Assembly (NCBI GenBank): GCA_965221345.1
Contig: CBDCSD010000001.1
Coordinates: 1,736,001-1,800,000 of the forward strand
Reading direction: 5' to 3'
Length of the DNA stretch: 64,000 nt
Source of the DNA: Bin5 sp965221345
GTDB lineage: Bacteria; Chloroflexota; Anaerolineae; Caldilineales; Caldilineaceae
The notes beneath the pieces are model-generated. The model was not told where the DNA came from. It saw nothing but the letters and a program-made list of their open reading frames with translations, and made no database searches. The position numbers were made by a program, and so were the translations under genes. This document shows positions 43,523 through 51,264 of the stretch, piece by piece; within the stretch, counting starts at the first letter, position 1, and each line of letters begins with the position of its first letter.

Positions 43523-44902
43523 CTACGGCGCGGGTACAGTTGCTGGCATACTTTGCGACCAGGCGCTCGTTTTTCCGTTGGCGTTCACTGTGTGGATGGC
43601 GTAATAGTAGGTCGTCCCGGCCGTAACACCGGTGTGGGTGTAGGTCATGCCGGTTAGGGTGTCTCCTCCAATCTGCCGCCATGGCTTGACGCTGTCCCAC
43701 ACCCATAGTTCGTAGCGCGTTGCGTCTGGGACCGAACTCCAGTTGAGAAGCACGCGGCTCTGTTCCGGCGCCGCGATCAGCATCGGCACAGACAGATCGG
43801 ACTCAGACGCAGGTGCCGCCGGGACCGCCACGGTTAGATAGTGGGACCATGGGCTGTATTGGCCGGCTGCGTTTACAGCGAGGACAGCGTAGAAGTAGGT
43901 CGTTCCGACCGTCAGCCCCGTATGGCTGAAATTCGTGCCCGTCAGATCGTCTCCGCCGATCTGTTGCCAGGCGCTGGTCCAGACCATCAGGACATAGCGC
44001 TGCGCGCCAGTAACAGCTGTCCAGATCAACTTGACCGCACCCTCGCCGGCCTCCGTTGTCAGGACCGGCTTAGAAAGCGTCATCACCGATGGAGTCGCTG
44101 TAGGAGAGGCCGTGGCTGCAGCATTTTCCTCAAGTGTTGCCGTGGGAGTAACCGTGGGAGTAACCGTGGGAGTAGCCGTGGGAGTAGCCGTGGGAGTAAC
44201 CGTGGGAGTAGCCGTGGGAGTAGCAGGGGGTGCGGAGGAGGTGGGAGTAGGATCGCTACGGCTGATGACCCTTATGTGGTGAGTGGTGTATACCTCGGCG
44301 TCAGGATACGTGGTCACCCTTAGATTCATAGAATCTAAGTGTTCAAACTCGGGACATCGTCTAACGTAGAAGCCGTTACTCGCTGCTGACTGGTAGCCCA
44401 TGGCCAAACTACCGCTCACATAGTTTGGATAATTACATAATTCGTTGTTCGGATAGTAAGCGGCTATAAAACCGTAGTCATTGAGAATGTCAATGGAGAC
44501 AGACCGGTCAGGATCGTTCAGTGTGTAGAATGGACCAAACCAGGGGTCGTCTTCCGATACGTTAACAGATCTGGGCATCACTACTGCCTGCTGACCGCCG
44601 TCCGTTGGCGGCCGCAAAGTAGTGATATACACCGGGTCCAGGTCCTGTTGCTGCTGAGCGTCGACGCTGGTGGAGGCCGACAGTTTAGAGCGCTGCGCGC
44701 CGGTCACCGCATCGCGACTTAACTCGACCGGGTCCTCGCCGGCCACGGTCCGAGCAGGCGCAGAGAGCGTGCGTTCCGTCGACTTCTGTTTGGCAGAAGC
44801 CAGATTTGCGTACAAAAGGATGGCGGCGATGGCCAGGAGGGCAACGGCCAACCAAACACGCAGTCCGGCCAGAAACGGCAAGTGTCTTCGTTGTCGCAAC
44901 AT
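43523..44902 (-). CDS. Membrane-anchored surface protein with two Fn3 domains (paralogue B)
   Basis: A 459-residue protein starting at ATG 44902. A membrane anchor covers residues about 8-30 (GLRVWLAVALLAIAAILL). The unidentified domain shared with paralogue A follows (DPVYITTL, SEDDPWFGPFYTLNDPDRSV, GFYVRRCPEFEHL, YTTHHIRVIS). Then comes a Pro-Thr linker of about 30 residues made of PTATPTVT units (18-bp DNA repeats near 44145-44225), likely an extended stalk. Two Fn3 domains close the protein, each with the WxQIGGDxLTGxxxxHTG segment. Probable cell-surface binding protein. Confidence 0.82.
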   Translation of the reverse strand: MLRQRRHLPFLAGLRVWLAVALLAIAAILLYANLASAKQKSTERTLSAPARTVAGEDPVELSRDAVTGAQRSKLSASTSVDAQQQQDLDPVYITTLRPPTDGGQQAVVMPRSVNVSEDDPWFGPFYTLNDPDRSVSIDILNDYGFIAAYYPNNELCNYPNYVSGSLAMGYQSAASNGFYVRRCPEFEHLDSMNLRVTTYPDAEVYTTHHIRVISRSDPTPTSSAPPATPTATPTVTPTATPTATPTVTPTVTPTATLEENAAATASPTATPSVMTLSKPVLTTEAGEGAVKLIWTAVTGAQRYVLMVWTSAWQQIGGDDLTGTNFSHTGLTVGTTYFYAVLAVNAAGQYSPWSHYLTVAVPAAPASESDLSVPMLIAAPEQSRVLLNWSSVPDATRYELWVWDSVKPWRQIGGDTLTGMTYTHTGVTAGTTYYYAIHTVNANGKTSAWSQSMPATVPAP

Positions 44903-45121
44903 TGGTCCCTACCTCGATGTAAGAACGGGTCAACATTGACCATCAGATTCAATTCGACCGAGACATTGATCGCCAACACGGCGAGCGACCCGACAGGATG
45001 ACATCTCGGCAATGAAGCTGTTTTTGCAACAGGGCCTACCGACGTGTCAAATTATATGAATTATTGTGGGAACAGGCAACCTGGGATTTTGGGGTGGGCC
45101 TGTCTCGGATTTCTTGTGAAT

Positions 45122-45380
45122 GTTGTCTGAAGCAGGATTTGCAGGATTTCCTGGGATTTTCGGGATGGCGGGCGTTCGGTTGATGGCTGTTTAGCGGATC
45201 CTTTTTGCGTCGGTTGAAAGGGCAGATTGATCCACGAAGATGAAGAAAGGCACGCGAAGGAAGCGCGACACAAGGTTGGGGAGCCGCGAAGTTCAGCGGC
45301 ATGGGCCACGAAGGGCCGCGAAGAAAACCTTTTGATCCACGAAGGGCCACGAAGGGCCGCGAAGGGGCACGAAGGGTGAA
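45122..45380. repeat. Two dispersed repeat families side by side
   Basis: TGTCTGAAGCAGGATTTGCA then GGATTTCCTGGGATTTTCGG at 45122-45167 is one family; blocks of CCACGAAGGGCCACGAAGGG and CCGCGAAG at 45230-45375 are the other. Both fill the space between Fn3 paralogue B and the decayed cassette downstream. Confidence 0.7.
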
Positions 45381-45412
45381 CTATTTCGCGGCCCAACCGA
45401 GCCCGCTTGTTT

Positions 45413-45616
45413 CTACTCCTTGGAGTGTCCCGTAGCGAACATCAGGCCGTCTTGCCCCTCGATCCGGGTTTGTTTGTGGGCAACCTTGTCGGCAACCGTG
45501 CTGCGGACGTAGTCGTGGATCCACCTGTGTTCCTGGGTGGCGGGCAGGAGGGATTCGGGGTCGCGGGTTTGGAGCTGGCTTGTTGTAATGATGACAGTGG
45601 TGTCTGTCTAGGTCAT
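45413..45616 (-). pseudogene. Small unknown gene with stop at codon 3
   Basis: ATG 45616 overlaps the restored stop of the preceding gene (ATGA), a sign of translational coupling, but codon 3 is TAG. Beyond it the frame is open for 64 codons (TVIITTSQLQTRDPESLLPA, EHRWIHDYVRSTVADKVAHK) to TAG 45413. A single change from CAG would restore it. No family recognised. Confidence 0.5.
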
Positions 45617-46166
45617 GCGGCCTCTTTCTGCTCCTGGCGCAGCAGCGAGATGATGCGGTCGACTTCGGCCAGTCTTCGCCGTGGAGGGCGCGGCCGAGCT
45701 GGTGCATGACGCGCAGGCTGGCTTCGTCGGCCTGACCGAACGGGGTCTCTTCTGTGGTTGGCGCCGGCGCCTGGGCTTCGTCCAATGGCGCGGGCTGTGG
45801 CATCAACAGCATCCCCTCAGGGGGTGCCGCACGGTGAAACTTCAGGTAATGCTCGCCGTATTTGCCGTCGCCGAGGCTCACGCTGTACCAGTGATGCCCC
45901 TGTTTTTCGCGATGCGATGCAAGGCTCCCGTCCTCCAGATGGATATAGGACGGCCAGCCGACGTCGTCGATATCCCAGCTGCAGCGGTAGCCGCAAAATG
46001 CCGGGTGCGTCAGCGGCGCGGTCTGGGCCTGGGGGCCGGCGGCGTTCAGGCGTTCGAGCTCGGCGAGTACTCTGTCGAGTTTTGCGCTTAGCTCTCGGGC
46101 CCATGCGGGCGCTTCATCCAGCCGCTCGCATAGGTCTTTTATCCGATTGGGGGTTGTGTCAGACAT
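45613..46166 (-). pseudogene. Unknown protein with coiled N-terminus, frameshifted near its end
   Basis: Starts at ATG 46166. Residues about 5-40 form a helix (RIKDLCERLDEAPAWARELS), followed by a compact aromatic domain (CGYRCSWDIDDVGWPSYIHL, GHHWYSVSLGDGKYGEHYLK) that I do not recognise. After GRALHGEDWP the current frame becomes Arg/His-rich and unlike protein; the neighbouring frame gives EVDRIISLLRQEQKEAA and stops at TGA 45613, which overlaps the next ATG. This points to a one-base deletion near 45667-45670. Native length would be about 184 residues. Confidence 0.6.
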
Positions 46167-46176
46167 TTTTCCTCTC

Positions 46177-46350
46177 TCATTTGCCGGTCGATGCCGGCGA
46201 ATTGTAGTGGGTTGTGGGCTCTTTTTTCTTCGGCAGTTTTACTCGCTTCGGCGCAGTGGAGCGGCCGGAGTAGCCCTGCACGCCGATGTCCTGGGCGATT
46301 TTCACGGCCCCGGCGCGGGTGGCGTGGGGCTGAAGGCTGGACCAGTTCAT
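46177..46350 (-). CDS. Short unknown protein or C-terminal remnant
   Basis: Fifty-seven codons from ATG 46350 to TGA 46177, ending 10 bases before the next ATG. The sequence HATRAGAVKIAQDIGVQGYS followed by a basic PKRVKLPKKK tail looks like the end of a larger DNA-associated protein, but the frame upstream is not convincing. It appears to head the decayed three-gene cassette. Confidence 0.35.
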   Translation of the reverse strand: MNWSSLQPHATRAGAVKIAQDIGVQGYSGRSTAPKRVKLPKKKEPTTHYNSPASTGK

Positions 46351-46867
46351 GCCCGCCAGCGAGCGACGGCTACAATCCCACTATCCGTTTTCCTGTCGAA
46401 GGGTGATATCCAGCTGGGCGCTCAGGGGACTGTCCTCGTGTTAGCCTGAGAGGAGGGTGTTGGTCGTACCGCACCGCTCGGTTTTCCCGGTCAGGACGAT
46501 CGGCTACGGACTGTATTTTGCCTCACTTTAGGCTAATGGCAAAGCGGACAAGCACGGATGTTTCACTGGTGGTGTTCGGATGGGCTCGACGGCGCGGTTT
46601 GGGTTGGCTTGGGGTGGCATGGGCGGGGCATACGCTGGAATGAAACAGAGGTATTTCAGGGGATTGAGGGGAAAGTCGAGCAATTGGTAGTGCGTTACTT
46701 CTGTTTATGAAAGATGAGAAAGGCGCTGGGCAGTCGAATCGGAGTAACTTGGAAAGGATCACGAGTGCGCCTCGGTTCGAGTATGGCCATTCATGGCATG
46801 GGACAGCCGCTCAGTGTCACGTCGAAAACGTGCAAGACTTCCTGACTGCGCACTTGAAACGCTAGTC

Positions 46868-46896
46868 TTGACGTTCCAACAACACAATGTTATCGT
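46868..46896 (+). promoter_or_regulatory. Promoter of the nucleotidyltransferase/HTH module
   Basis: TTGACG (46868-46873), 17 bases, TATCGT (46891-46896). The expected start of transcription is at about 46903, the GTG start codon itself, so the message appears leaderless; no ribosome site is visible. Confidence 0.6.
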
Positions 46897-46904
46897 TGTG
46901 TTGT
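46879..46904. promoter_or_regulatory. Palindromic operator over the -10 box
   Basis: ACAACACAA, an 8-base centre, then TTGTGTTGT: perfect 9-base arms spanning the -10 region and the start codon. This placement is what is expected of an autorepressor site, presumably bound by the HTH protein encoded second in the operon. Confidence 0.75.
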
Positions 46905-47343
46905 GATTCCGGAGTTCGCCCCCGAAGGTAACTTACCCCCAGGTGTCCACTTGGCTACTTGGGACCAAATCTGTGATCGATTTGGGACAACAATACGGCG
47001 TCGCAGGTTACTAGCAGGACTGCGAACTGCTTTGGATAGCTTGCAAAGCGCCGGTCGCCAAAGGGTCTACTTGGACGGAAGCTTCGTCTCCTCCAAAATA
47101 GAACCAGGAGATTTCGACGCATGTTGGGACGAAGAGGGGGTGGACCTCGATAAGCTCGGCCCTGTGCTGCTTGTATTTGATGACCGTCGGGCAGCCCAGA
47201 AGGCGAAGTTCGGTGGGGAGTTCTTTCCAGCAGGCTGGCCAGCCGATGAGAGAGATCGTGTTTTCTTGAATTTCTTTCAGATCGACAAGGATACAGGCGC
47301 TAAGAATGGCATCGTGGCCTTGGATTCAGGAGGTCTTCAATGA
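46903..47343 (+). CDS. DUF6932-like putative nucleotidyltransferase-fold protein
   Basis: A 146-residue protein starting at GTG 46903 (MIPEFAPEGNLPPGVHLATW). The core VYLDGSFVSSKIEPGDFDAC fits the nucleotidyltransferase signature GS-x(n)-D-x-D: Gly59-Ser60 and Asp70/Asp72. The N-terminal helix has FGTTIRRRRLLAGLRTAL. Stand-alone proteins of this kind next to HTH partners act as toxins or AMP- or pyrimidine-transferring enzymes in several toxin-antitoxin types (MNT, AbiEii/MenT). Here the stop overlaps the start of an HTH gene by four bases. Role as toxin is inference. Confidence 0.7.
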   Translation: MIPEFAPEGNLPPGVHLATWDQICDRFGTTIRRRRLLAGLRTALDSLQSAGRQRVYLDGSFVSSKIEPGDFDACWDEEGVDLDKLGPVLLVFDDRRAAQKAKFGGEFFPAGWPADERDRVFLNFFQIDKDTGAKNGIVALDSGGLQ

Positions 47344-47795
47344 TTAAGAATGAGAGGCAATATCGAATCACCAGGGCTCAAGCAAAACGATTTTCGCAGG
47401 CCTTGCGTAACCTTCAGGTTGACACAGACGAACGGTACGAACTCCATCCTAGTTTGCGCCAATTGCAGGAGGAGGCTCTTAGAAGCCAACTTGGCGATCT
47501 TGAGGCGGATATTCGGGAATATGAGGCTCTAAAGGAAGGGAGTTTTGCTTTTGAGAAACTGGAGGGTATATCGGAACTCCCTAAGCTCTTAATTTGCGCT
47601 CGCATTGCAAGCGGCCTCACGCAACGAGACCTGGCTGGCCTCCTCGGATTGAAGGAGCAACAGATCCAACGCTACGAGGCATCCGACTACGCTTCTGCCA
47701 GTTTCAAAAGAATTAAGGAGGTGGTGTCGGCTCTAGGCATGGAAGTAGACGATGATTTGTCTGCCGATGAGGGAAACTATGGTTGGCCTCAATGA
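47340..47795 (+). CDS. HTH (XRE-type) protein, partner of the nucleotidyltransferase
   Basis: A 151-residue protein whose ATG overlaps the preceding stop (ATGA). The N-terminal 75 residues are helical and charged (LQEEALRSQLGDLEADIREY), a likely partner-binding part. Residues about 82-135 form a Cro/XRE-type helix-turn-helix (LLICARIASGLTQRDLAGLL, GLKEQQIQRYEASDYAS). It is the likely repressor of the palindromic operator at 46879. The layout, with toxin-like gene first, resembles HigBA and MNT-like systems. Confidence 0.78.
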   Translation: MIKNERQYRITRAQAKRFSQALRNLQVDTDERYELHPSLRQLQEEALRSQLGDLEADIREYEALKEGSFAFEKLEGISELPKLLICARIASGLTQRDLAGLLGLKEQQIQRYEASDYASASFKRIKEVVSALGMEVDDDLSADEGNYGWPQ

Positions 47796-47919
47796 CTAGA
47801 CCACGGATCTTGAAGAATAAGCTCCATCATTTTGAGGGGGCCGGGGCTTGAGCTGGGGGTTTCTACTGTTGTCTGAACTGTGATTTGAGGGATTTAGGGG
47901 ATGGGCCGCGATTTTGGTT

Positions 47920-47975
47920 GACCGCGTTGTCTGAAGCAGGATTTGCAGGATTTTTTGGGATTTTCGGGATGGGTG
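47920..47975. repeat. Dispersed GGATTTGCAGGATT repeat
   Basis: TGTCTGAAGCAGGATTTGCA followed by GGATTTTTTGGGATTTTCGG, nearly identical to 45122-45167. A weaker half copy precedes it (47870-47905). No gene lies in 47796-48029. Confidence 0.75.
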
Positions 47976-48029
47976 GAGCGGCGGTGGTGCTAGGGCGATG
48001 GAGTCTGCGGGCAACAGGGGCTTGTTGTA

Positions 48030-48467
48030 TCAATCCTGGTGGGCGGGCGGCGTGGACTGTGAGAAATGGCCCAGTACGGCTGCATGCAGAAATCCGATCT
48101 CGCGTGAGAGAGCGGCGATCTGTTCTGAGTTGCGAGCGATCTGCTCTGCATTGCGGTCGATCTGTTCTGAGTTGCGAGCGATCTGCTCTGCATTGCGGTC
48201 GATCTGTTCTGAGTTGCTAGCGATCTGCTCTGCATTGCGGTCGATCTGTTCTGAGTTGCTAGCGATCTGCTCTGCATTGCGGTCGAGCAGCCTGTCAATG
48301 TGGTCGAGATGTTCTGAATTGCGCGTGATCAGCCTGTCGGTGGCCTCAAGCGCGTTTTCCAGCCTGTCCATGCGGTTGTCGGTGTGGACTTGCCGCTCAG
48401 CCAACTGCTCAAGCAATCGCTCTACGCGGTCGAGGCGATCTTCGCTGCGGTTCGTCTGTCTGGTCAT
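48030..48467 (-). CDS. Coiled-coil protein with 14-residue tandem repeats
   Basis: The ATG at 48467 is chosen because AGGAGA lies 9 bases upstream; it gives 145 residues. The N-terminal half is a heptad-type coiled coil (RVERLLEQLAERQVHTDNRM). The second half repeats DRNAEQIARNSEQI about four times, encoded by 42-bp DNA repeats at 48115-48285, and ends ALSREIGFLHAAVLGHFSQS. Two 7-residue heptads per unit suggest a rod that can change length by repeat number. No enzyme domain or signal peptide. Probably a structural or partner protein, perhaps for the neighbouring remnants. Confidence 0.65.
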   Translation of the reverse strand: MTRQTNRSEDRLDRVERLLEQLAERQVHTDNRMDRLENALEATDRLITRNSEHLDHIDRLLDRNAEQIASNSEQIDRNAEQIASNSEQIDRNAEQIARNSEQIDRNAEQIARNSEQIAALSREIGFLHAAVLGHFSQSTPPAHQD

Positions 48468-48593
48468 AGCTGTTTCTCCTTTCTTCCTCACCAGTATATG
48501 GCAGTAGAGGAGTTGGGGGCAAGTATTTTGTGAACGGTGCCTGCCGACCGAATCGTTGCGGCCTTGTCACAGGTGCCTGCAAACTGTTTTGGC

Positions 48594-48830
48594 TCAGGAC
48601 CCGTTCCCCTCCGCCAGATTCAACGCCAGCAACGCCGACAGCGCATCCTCATTGGAGATGCCGGCATCCCAGCCATAGGCGGCGGCGACGGCGGCATCGA
48701 GGGCGGCGTGGGCGTCGGCGAGCCACTGAGGACGCGTGGTGGACAGATCTAAATGCGTGTAGGTTTTCAACGCCTTCGCCGCGGCCTCGTCGCCGGGCAG
48801 CGACGCCCTGGATTCTTGGAAACCCAGGGT
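48594..48830 (-). pseudogene. C-terminal remnant of an MmeI-like DNA methyltransferase/restriction enzyme
   Basis: The minus strand gives LSTTRPQWLADAHAALDAAV followed by AAAYGWDAGISNEDALSALL and ALNLAEG, ending at TGA 48594. This matches the conserved last 50 or so residues of large MmeI/type-IIL-like DNA methyltransferases (typically ..RPTWLDLAHRKLDAAVFAAYGW.., LARLLALN). The rest of that roughly 900-residue enzyme is missing. Confidence 0.7.
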
Positions 48831-48988
48831 TATGGAGTTGCTACCTCAGTCGTTTCAGAGTACTCGTACTCTCACGACCAGTTTCTTGATTGCTAGTCTT
48901 CCTGTATGCAAGTGCGCGTCAGGAATTTTTCCCTGCAAAACGTTTCCGCCCGGTCCAGCCTGAATTTAACCAACGCTCTTTCCAAAGT

Positions 48989-49405
48989 TCAATCGGACAG
49001 GATGTCCCATTCGCCAACTGTGGGATTGCAGTCGCTATCATAGTAAATAAAGAGACCATAGTAGTCTCCGTCATAGCGTTCCTGATAGTAATAGGAGACT
49101 ATCTGCTGATCGGCATTGAACTCAACTCCCTCTCTGAAAAAAGTAAGAGTTTCTTCTCCTGTCAGTTCTTCCCATTTTGACTCTGCTTCTGGATCCAAAT
49201 AGCTGATGCTGACTGGGAGTTTGCAGTATCCATCAACAGTCACAGTGGTGTGAATAGCCTCTAATTTGGTAATTCTCTCCGTGAGAGAAGTAATCTGTTC
49301 TGCCAACCCCTCCAATGTCAGGTCGCCCTGCGCGAACAGCAAGGTTGGAATCAGAAGAACCGATATAATGAAGGCAATCACGGGCCCTCTGACGAATTGT
49401 TGCAT
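48989..49405 (-). CDS. Secreted protein with short coiled coil, unknown function
   Basis: ATG 49405 gives 138 residues; AGGAG lies 12 bases upstream. A signal peptide (VIAFIISVLLIPTLLFAQ) ends near residue 25. Then comes a short coiled coil (LTLEGLAEQITSLTERITKL), followed by a beta-rich part with VDGYCKLPVSISYLD and two Cys residues. The Tyr/Asp-rich end (YYQERYDGDYYGLFIYYDSD) is unusual. It lies between two methyltransferase remnants. No family recognised. Confidence 0.65.
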   Translation of the reverse strand: MQQFVRGPVIAFIISVLLIPTLLFAQGDLTLEGLAEQITSLTERITKLEAIHTTVTVDGYCKLPVSISYLDPEAESKWEELTGEETLTFFREGVEFNADQQIVSYYYQERYDGDYYGLFIYYDSDCNPTVGEWDILSD

Positions 49406-49444
49406 GATGAAATCTCGCTCCTTTTTCTTATCTCTCAAAGGTTC

Positions 49445-49565
49445 TTAATTGCTCTGTTCTTCCAAATTAAGCTCCAGCAAGGGCCACAGCTTACCCTCCT
49501 CACAGAAATCCGCATCCCATTCATACGCGTCCGCCACTGCAGCTTCCAGCGCCGCGTCCGATCGC
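49445..49565 (-). pseudogene. Second MmeI-like C-terminal remnant
   Basis: SDAALEAAVADAYEWDADFC then EEGKLWPLLELNLEEQSN, ending at TAA 49445; a stop precedes it in frame. It is a different sequence from the remnant at 48594 but the same conserved tail, so two independent methyltransferase genes or a duplication have decayed here. The stretch 49566-49859 holds nothing recognisable. Confidence 0.6.
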
Positions 49566-49859
49566 TACAGCGGCTGCACATTGTACTGTTTTGTCGAAAT
49601 CCGGGTCTTCAATGCTCTCACCTTCGACTGGTTTCCTACGCCTTGCTGGCTTCAGCAGGATCCACTGTGCGAACACTTGTTCGGATTCAGTGTAACATAG
49701 CTGACGCGGCGAACCAATTTATGTACTGAACCGATTCAAGCGAGTTTCGAGTCACCCTCCAGGCGTTCCTTCTGTCGTTAGGCCAACGTCAGAAATTGCA
49801 TAGAGATTTCACAAGGACTACACTGCCCGATAATCAACCTGCCAAAATGAGGGAATCCA

Positions 49860-51032
49860 ATGACGACACCGCTTACAGACCCATTCCAGTTTGACGATCT
49901 GTTGACTCCGGCCCAGCGCGCGCTGCGCGACCAGGTGCGCGAATATATGGAGAGGGTCGTCAGGCCGGCGATCAACGACTACTGGGAACGGGGAGAGATC
50001 GCGCTGGAGCTGGCGCTGGGTCTGCGCGACCTGCCGATCGTGGGTGGGACGCAGCGCGGGTATGGCTGCGCGGGGCTGGACTGCTTGAGCGACGGGCTGG
50101 TGAAGTATGAGATATGCAGGGTGGACGGCTCGATCAGCACGTTGTTCGGTGTGCATTCCGGGTTGGCGATTGGTTCGATTGGGATGCTGGGTTCGGAGGA
50201 GCAGAAGGAGCGCTGGCTGCCGGCGATGGCGCGTATGGAACGGCTGGGCGCGTTCGCGCTGACGGAGCCGGAGCGGGGATCGGACGCGGCACACGTGCAG
50301 ACCACGGCTCGCCGAGTAGGCGGGCACTATGTCCTTAACGGCGAGAAACGCTGGATCGGGAACGGTACGATCGCCGACTTGATAATTGTGTGGGCGCGCG
50401 ACGAGGGTGGGCGTTTTGGCGGCTTCGTGCTGGAGGATCCGGCGCAGCTGCCCGGATTCACGGCAAAGGCAATGGGCGGCAAGATCGCCAAGCGGGCTGT
50501 GCACCAAGCGGAGATCAGGCTCGAAGATGTGCACGTTCCCGCGGCCAACCGGCTCGTCAATTGCAACAGTTTTCGCGATTTGACCGCGGTGCTGGCCAAC
50601 ACGCGCGCGGGCGTCGCCTGGGAAGCAGTGGGCCTGGCGGCGGGCTGCTACGAGATTGCGCTGGAGTACGCGTGCGAGCGCGAGCAGTTCGGTAAACCGA
50701 TCGCGGCTTTCCAGTTGATCCAGGCCAAGCTGGTCGAAATGGCGGCCGATCTGGCGCAGACGCAGCTGTTGGTCTGGCGGCTGGCCCAGTTGATGGAGGG
50801 TGGAACGGCAACCTCCGGCCAACTGTCGCTGGCCAAGCAGACGTGCGCGGTCAAGGCACGGCGGGCGGCGGCGCTGGCGCGCGAGATTTTGGGCGGCAAC
50901 GGTATTCTCATCGACAACCATGTCGCGCGTCTATTCACCGACGTCGAGGCCACTTATACCTATGAGGGCACGAACGAGATCAATCTGCTTATTGCCGGCC
51001 GTGAGATCACGGGCATCGGCGCGTTTGTTTGA
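49860..51032 (+). CDS. Acyl-CoA dehydrogenase, glutaryl-CoA-dehydrogenase-like
   Basis: A 390-residue FAD enzyme. It shows AFALTEPERGSDAAHVQT in the flavin-binding middle domain, the KRWIGNGTIADLIIVWARDE strand region, and the C-terminal TYEGTNEIN with the catalytic base Glu369, the position used in glutaryl-CoA dehydrogenases and plant ACX4-like oxidases. A helical C-terminal domain with REQFGKPIAAFQLIQ completes the fold. It oxidises short acyl-CoA thioesters. The acyl-CoA ligase gene follows after 230 bases of repeat-rich spacer, suggesting a shared fatty- or dicarboxylic-acid pathway. Confidence 0.9.
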   Translation: MTTPLTDPFQFDDLLTPAQRALRDQVREYMERVVRPAINDYWERGEIALELALGLRDLPIVGGTQRGYGCAGLDCLSDGLVKYEICRVDGSISTLFGVHSGLAIGSIGMLGSEEQKERWLPAMARMERLGAFALTEPERGSDAAHVQTTARRVGGHYVLNGEKRWIGNGTIADLIIVWARDEGGRFGGFVLEDPAQLPGFTAKAMGGKIAKRAVHQAEIRLEDVHVPAANRLVNCNSFRDLTAVLANTRAGVAWEAVGLAAGCYEIALEYACEREQFGKPIAAFQLIQAKLVEMAADLAQTQLLVWRLAQLMEGGTATSGQLSLAKQTCAVKARRAAALAREILGGNGILIDNHVARLFTDVEATYTYEGTNEINLLIAGREITGIGAFV

Positions 51033-51264
51033 GGGGAGAGGCAGGGGGAAGGGCAGGGGATAGGGGTCAGGGAGAAACTCTTTCGCTCGCCTCGCTCAGG
51101 GTCGCGAGTTGACTTAGGCAGGGTAGTCAGGGAACACGAAGAAAAACTTGCGGCTTCAAAGGATTTTCGGTTGACCTATTTTCCAGCAGGCACTACAATT
51201 TGCCGGAGAGTTCCCCCATCGCAGTGACCTCGAATTGCAAGTTCAGTTGTTAAGGAGCCATCGT

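Noticed and set aside
48115..48285. Possible CRISPR-like direct repeats
   Set aside because: The 42-bp units are in frame within a coiled-coil gene.
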